NCBI RefSeq assembly: GCF_002929275.1
Contig: NZ_PJIK01000006.1
Span: forward strand, 161,349-225,348
DNA length: 64,000 bases
Source of the DNA: Arthrobacter sp. ZGTC131
GTDB taxonomy: Bacteria > Actinomycetota > Actinomycetes > Actinomycetales > Micrococcaceae
Direction: 5' to 3'
A program made the position numbers and the translations under genes. The notes under the pieces were generated by a model that had not been told where the DNA came from, made no database searches, and saw only the letters and a list, made by a program, of their open reading frames with translations. Positions 61,665-64,000 of the stretch are shown one piece after another. Positions within the stretch are counted from its first letter, which is position 1. Each line of letters starts with the position of its first letter.

Positions 61665-63041
61665 TCAGGAGGGGCCGGCGAGCTGGGCCGTCCGGCTGTC
61701 GAGGCGCAGTTCGAGGTCGTTCATGACCACCGCGGCGAGGTCCCGGAGCGTTTCGGCTTCCGAGGCGTCCAGGGTGCGGGGCTCGCGGTCGAGGATGCAC
61801 AGGGTCCCGAGGTTGTACCCGTCCCGGGACTTGAGGGGCGCCCCGGCGTAGAATTTTAGGCCGAAATCTCCGGCGACAAGGGGGTTCACCAGCGTGCGCG
61901 CGTCTTCCGGGGCGTTCTCGACGACCCAGACGTCGTCCTGCAGGATCGCTGACGCACACAGGCCAGGATCCCTGCCGGTCTCCCCCACGGGGACCCCATG
62001 GTGGGACTTGAACCAGATGCGGTCGTGGTCCACAACTGACACGATCGCAATGGGCACCGAAAAGAGCCGGGCAGCCAGTGAAGTTATCCTGTCGAAGGCG
62101 CCGTCGGCCGGGGTGTCCAGAATTGCGTAGCGGCGGACGGCTTCCATCCTGGCGTCCTCGTCACTGGGGATGATGGCGGGGTCCACTTTGTGCTTTGCCT
62201 TGCTGACGGCCTGGTCCTGCAGGGCTTGAGCCACCTCGCGGCTTGAGGGCCGGTCCTCCGGATTCCGTGCCGTCATGGCGGCCAGCAGCATCTGCCATTC
62301 CGGCTCCAGGCTGGCCGGGATGCTCGGATCCTCGATCAGTCGTGCGAGGGCGCTCTGCAGGGGATCGCCCGGAAACGCCTGCTGGCCGGTGAGGCACTCG
62401 AGCAGAACCAGGCCAAGGGAGTACACGTCGCTGGCAGGACCGACGCGCTCGGACCTTGCCTGCTCCGGGCTGAGGTACCCCGCGGTTCCGAGGAAACCGC
62501 CGTCCGGGGACTCCGGATTGTCGGCGATAAGGGCAATGCCGAAGTCCGTGAGTTTCGCGCGCATCCTTGCGGCGTCATGGTGATAATCGAAGATCATGAT
62601 GTTGCCGGGCTTGACGTCCCGGTGGATCACGCCGCTTTCGTGGATGTACGCCAGGGCGTCCGCGAGGTCGTGACCGATCTGGGCAGCATGGCGCGGCGGC
62701 AGCGGCCCGTCCGCGAGGCGGCGCTTGAGATCCGCACCCTCCACGAGTTCCATCACGAGGTAAATGCGCGGCTTGTTTGGTTCGGTTCTGTCGACGCCGG
62801 CGTCCAGGAGAGTTACCAGGCTGTGGTGGTTCAGGCGCGCCAGGACCTTCAGCTCCGCCTCGGCATCGTGCCGCGCATCGTTGCCGACGGGCCCGGTGAC
62901 TATCTTCACGGCCACTTCGCGCTCGAGGAATTCGTCCATGGCCCGGTAGACGTTGGCCATCGCTCCGGACCCGATTTGTTCCTGGACGTGGTACCTGCCG
63001 CCTAGGACCGTTCCTGCTGTAATACCGGACTGTACGTCCAT
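61665..63041 (-). CDS. Ser/Thr protein kinase with C-terminal GAF domain
   Basis: 458 residues. The Hanks-type kinase domain (about 15-275) is complete: glycine loop IGSGAMANVYRAMD, VAVKIV Lys, catalytic HRDVKPGNIM, DFGIAL and GTAGYLSPEQARSE. After a short linker a GAF domain follows (about 300-445): RYAILDTPADGAFDRITSLA, VSVVDHDRIWFKSHHGVPVG, GLCASAILQDDVWVVENAPE. There is no membrane helix or PASTA repeat. A soluble kinase with a small-molecule-binding GAF domain suggests that ligand or redox input controls phosphorylation. Confidence 0.92.
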   Translation of the reverse strand: MDVQSGITAGTVLGGRYHVQEQIGSGAMANVYRAMDEFLEREVAVKIVTGPVGNDARHDAEAELKVLARLNHHSLVTLLDAGVDRTEPNKPRIYLVMELVEGADLKRRLADGPLPPRHAAQIGHDLADALAYIHESGVIHRDVKPGNIMIFDYHHDAARMRAKLTDFGIALIADNPESPDGGFLGTAGYLSPEQARSERVGPASDVYSLGLVLLECLTGQQAFPGDPLQSALARLIEDPSIPASLEPEWQMLLAAMTARNPEDRPSSREVAQALQDQAVSKAKHKVDPAIIPSDEDARMEAVRRYAILDTPADGAFDRITSLAARLFSVPIAIVSVVDHDRIWFKSHHGVPVGETGRDPGLCASAILQDDVWVVENAPEDARTLVNPLVAGDFGLKFYAGAPLKSRDGYNLGTLCILDREPRTLDASEAETLRDLAAVVMNDLELRLDSRTAQLAGPS

Positions 63042-63195
63042 CGTGTGCCTTTGAGTCTTGCCGCGCGGTGCTCGAGGCCCGGGCGCGTATTCGGTTGTTA
63101 GGTTCTAGCAGGAGTGCGTTAAAACGGTGGCCAATGTAGGTTTCTTAAACGACCGGAAGAGCCGATTCGCATCGACTCTTCCTTGATCATTTGGG

Positions 63196-63453
63196 CTATA
63201 TGAGGCTGGGGGCGCTGGCGAGAATGTAGTCCGCCGCTGCCGGTCCCGTCATAGCAAGCTCGCAGTTCTCCGGATCAATTCCCTGCTCCTTGAGCGATGC
63301 CCACAATGCGGCGGGCGGCTCGGGCTGCGACTGGTTGATGAGGCACCAGCTTGTGTACAGGCCGTAGAGCTCATCCGGAGTAAGCTGCGTATCAGTCTCG
63401 CGCTCCGTGGTGAGGGCCTCGGCTACAAACAGTTCGAAGTGGGTGGCAGTCAT
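63196..63453 (-). CDS. Helical small protein
   Basis: 85 residues from ATG 63453 (MTATHFELFVAEALTTERET). It is fully helical and acidic with the block LTPDELYGLYTSWCLINQSQ and a C-terminal CELAMTGPAAADYILASAPS. This pattern recalls primase/DNA-replication C-terminal helical domains from mobile elements (a YxxYxxWC motif), but it is far too short to assign. No partner gene. Confidence 0.55.
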   Translation of the reverse strand: MTATHFELFVAEALTTERETDTQLTPDELYGLYTSWCLINQSQPEPPAALWASLKEQGIDPENCELAMTGPAAADYILASAPSLI

Positions 63454-63677
63454 TGGGTCCTCCAAGGCACGGGTATTGATCCGCCGTTCTGCTTCAGCGA
63501 TAACGGATCGCCGCCCGAGGGCCAGTGATCTCCTTGAAATGTATGCGAGACAGACCGTTCTGTCTAGTTACCCTAGGCAGACCTCCGAGTGTCGCTCCAG
63601 GCGGGGTCGCGCGGCCGCCTCCGGCGGCGTCCGCAGGACCGGTGCGCGGCGCCCGCAGGACCGGTGGGCCGGCCGAT
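63454..63677. other. Intergenic region upstream of rRNA promoters
   Basis: No gene is supported. GGACCGGTG occurs twice (63633 and 63659) with GCGCGGCGCCCGC between; nothing further was recognised. Confidence 0.3.
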
Positions 63678-63706
63678 TTGCGTGGATGATTCGGGGTGTG
63701 TACAGT
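63678..63706 (+). promoter_or_regulatory. rRNA operon promoter P1 candidate
   Basis: TTGCGT (63678-63683), exactly 17 bases, TACAGT (63701-63706). A housekeeping-type promoter about 300 bp before the window end, followed by an AT-rich stretch. Confidence 0.6.
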
Positions 63707-63842
63707 TATTCGAGTCGCCGCCGCTGAAGCGGAAAAATAGCGACCGACCCCCAAATAAACAGCCGGAAAATGGCGCGCTAATTGGTGCGCCGACGACGGG
63801 CGGGGACCTTCCTGCTGAATCGCAAATCACGGAAACGACGAT

Positions 63843-63871
63843 TTGCAAAGATTCGCCGGACCGGGTAAGTT
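63843..63871 (+). promoter_or_regulatory. rRNA operon promoter P2 candidate
   Basis: TTGCAA (63843-63848), exactly 17 bases, TAAGTT (63866-63871), followed by TGAAAAGTTGCTCCGGAGCG with a CTCCGGAG palindrome. Confidence 0.6.
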
Positions 63872-63931
63872 TGAAAAGTTGCTCCGGAGCGATCCTTGAC
63901 CGTGTGGTTGTGGTGGTGCCGGGTGTGTCTG

Positions 63932-64000
63932 TTGTTTGAGAACTCAATAGTGTGCCAAGTTTGTTGATACCGGTTTATTTTATATGAATTGGTTGAATTT
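63932..64000 (+). ncRNA. rRNA operon leader (partial)
   Basis: TTGTTTGAGAACTCAATAGT at 63932-63951 is the conserved antitermination/processing-type leader seen just before 16S rRNA in actinobacteria. The AT-rich stretch after it runs to the window end, so the 16S gene should begin within about 100-200 bases beyond. Confidence 0.75.

Noticed and set aside
1-64000. tRNA genes, CRISPR arrays, intact transposases, integrases
   Set aside because: Looked for T-loop GTTCGAATC-type strings, regularly spaced repeats and DDE or tyrosine-recombinase motifs; none found.

Overview
This window is a chromosomal segment of a high-GC Gram-positive actinobacterium, most likely of the Arthrobacter/Pseudarthrobacter group (Micrococcaceae). 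The evidence is the GC-rich codon use, frequent GTG/TTG starts, actinobacterial families (DUF6421, DUF1206, BTAD regulator, PspC, Csp with a long leader) and the right edge, which carries two promoter-like elements and a leader typical of an actinobacterial rRNA operon. The 16S gene should begin just outside the window. No tRNA, CRISPR array or intact transposase was seen.

0-8.5 kb: a very large DUF4011/superfamily 1 helicase with a Vsr-like nuclease domain (cut off at its 5' end by the window), then a lipase-like alpha/beta hydrolase with a hydrophobic glycine-rich segment, a membrane-anchored protein and a frameshifted acetyltransferase. This is a candidate defence-type module. 8.5-14.3 kb: nucleoside salvage (ribokinase divergent from an MFS transporter and nucleoside hydrolase), then an SDR/DUF6421 pair. 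14.7-16.6 kb: a LysP-type amino acid permease preceded by a degenerate fragment of a similar permease.

16.6-25.3 kb: an accessory region of short hypothetical genes, several frameshifted or truncated, with relics that resemble the ends of one insertion-sequence family; outer copies at about 16.68 and 25.13 kb lie in opposite orientation. 25.3-29.9 kb: a five-gene minus-strand operon (XRE-cupin regulator, B3/B4-domain protein, EamA exporter, DapA-like aldolase, MFS exporter) behind a perfect palindrome. 30-34.3 kb: a secreted subtilase, a GntR/UTRA regulator whose upstream TTGT-N3-ACAA motif also occurs between the ribokinase and MFS genes, a PH-domain protein and a membrane/coiled-coil gene pair.

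34.5-36.6 kb: two overlapping very small genes, then remnants of a DUF3375 (Wadjet JetA-like) gene with an internal stop, and a 35-bp direct repeat around an exported-protein gene. 36.6-44 kb: DUF1206, TfoX-like protein, a PadR/ABC-transporter operon ending in an overlapping 36-residue ORF, a cold-shock gene with leader and terminator, and a metallo-beta-lactamase-fold hydrolase. 44-64 kb: a BTAD/TPR regulator divergent from a 53-residue membrane protein, DJ-1/PfpI protein, cyclopropane fatty acid synthase, secreted hydrolases, a macrolide-type glycosyltransferase, PhoD phosphatase, a membrane-tethered DEDDh exonuclease, PspC, a multicopper oxidase, a Ser/Thr kinase-GAF fusion and the rrn upstream region. 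A family of GC-rich hairpins with a shared GACGGCGGG core lies between several of these genes.
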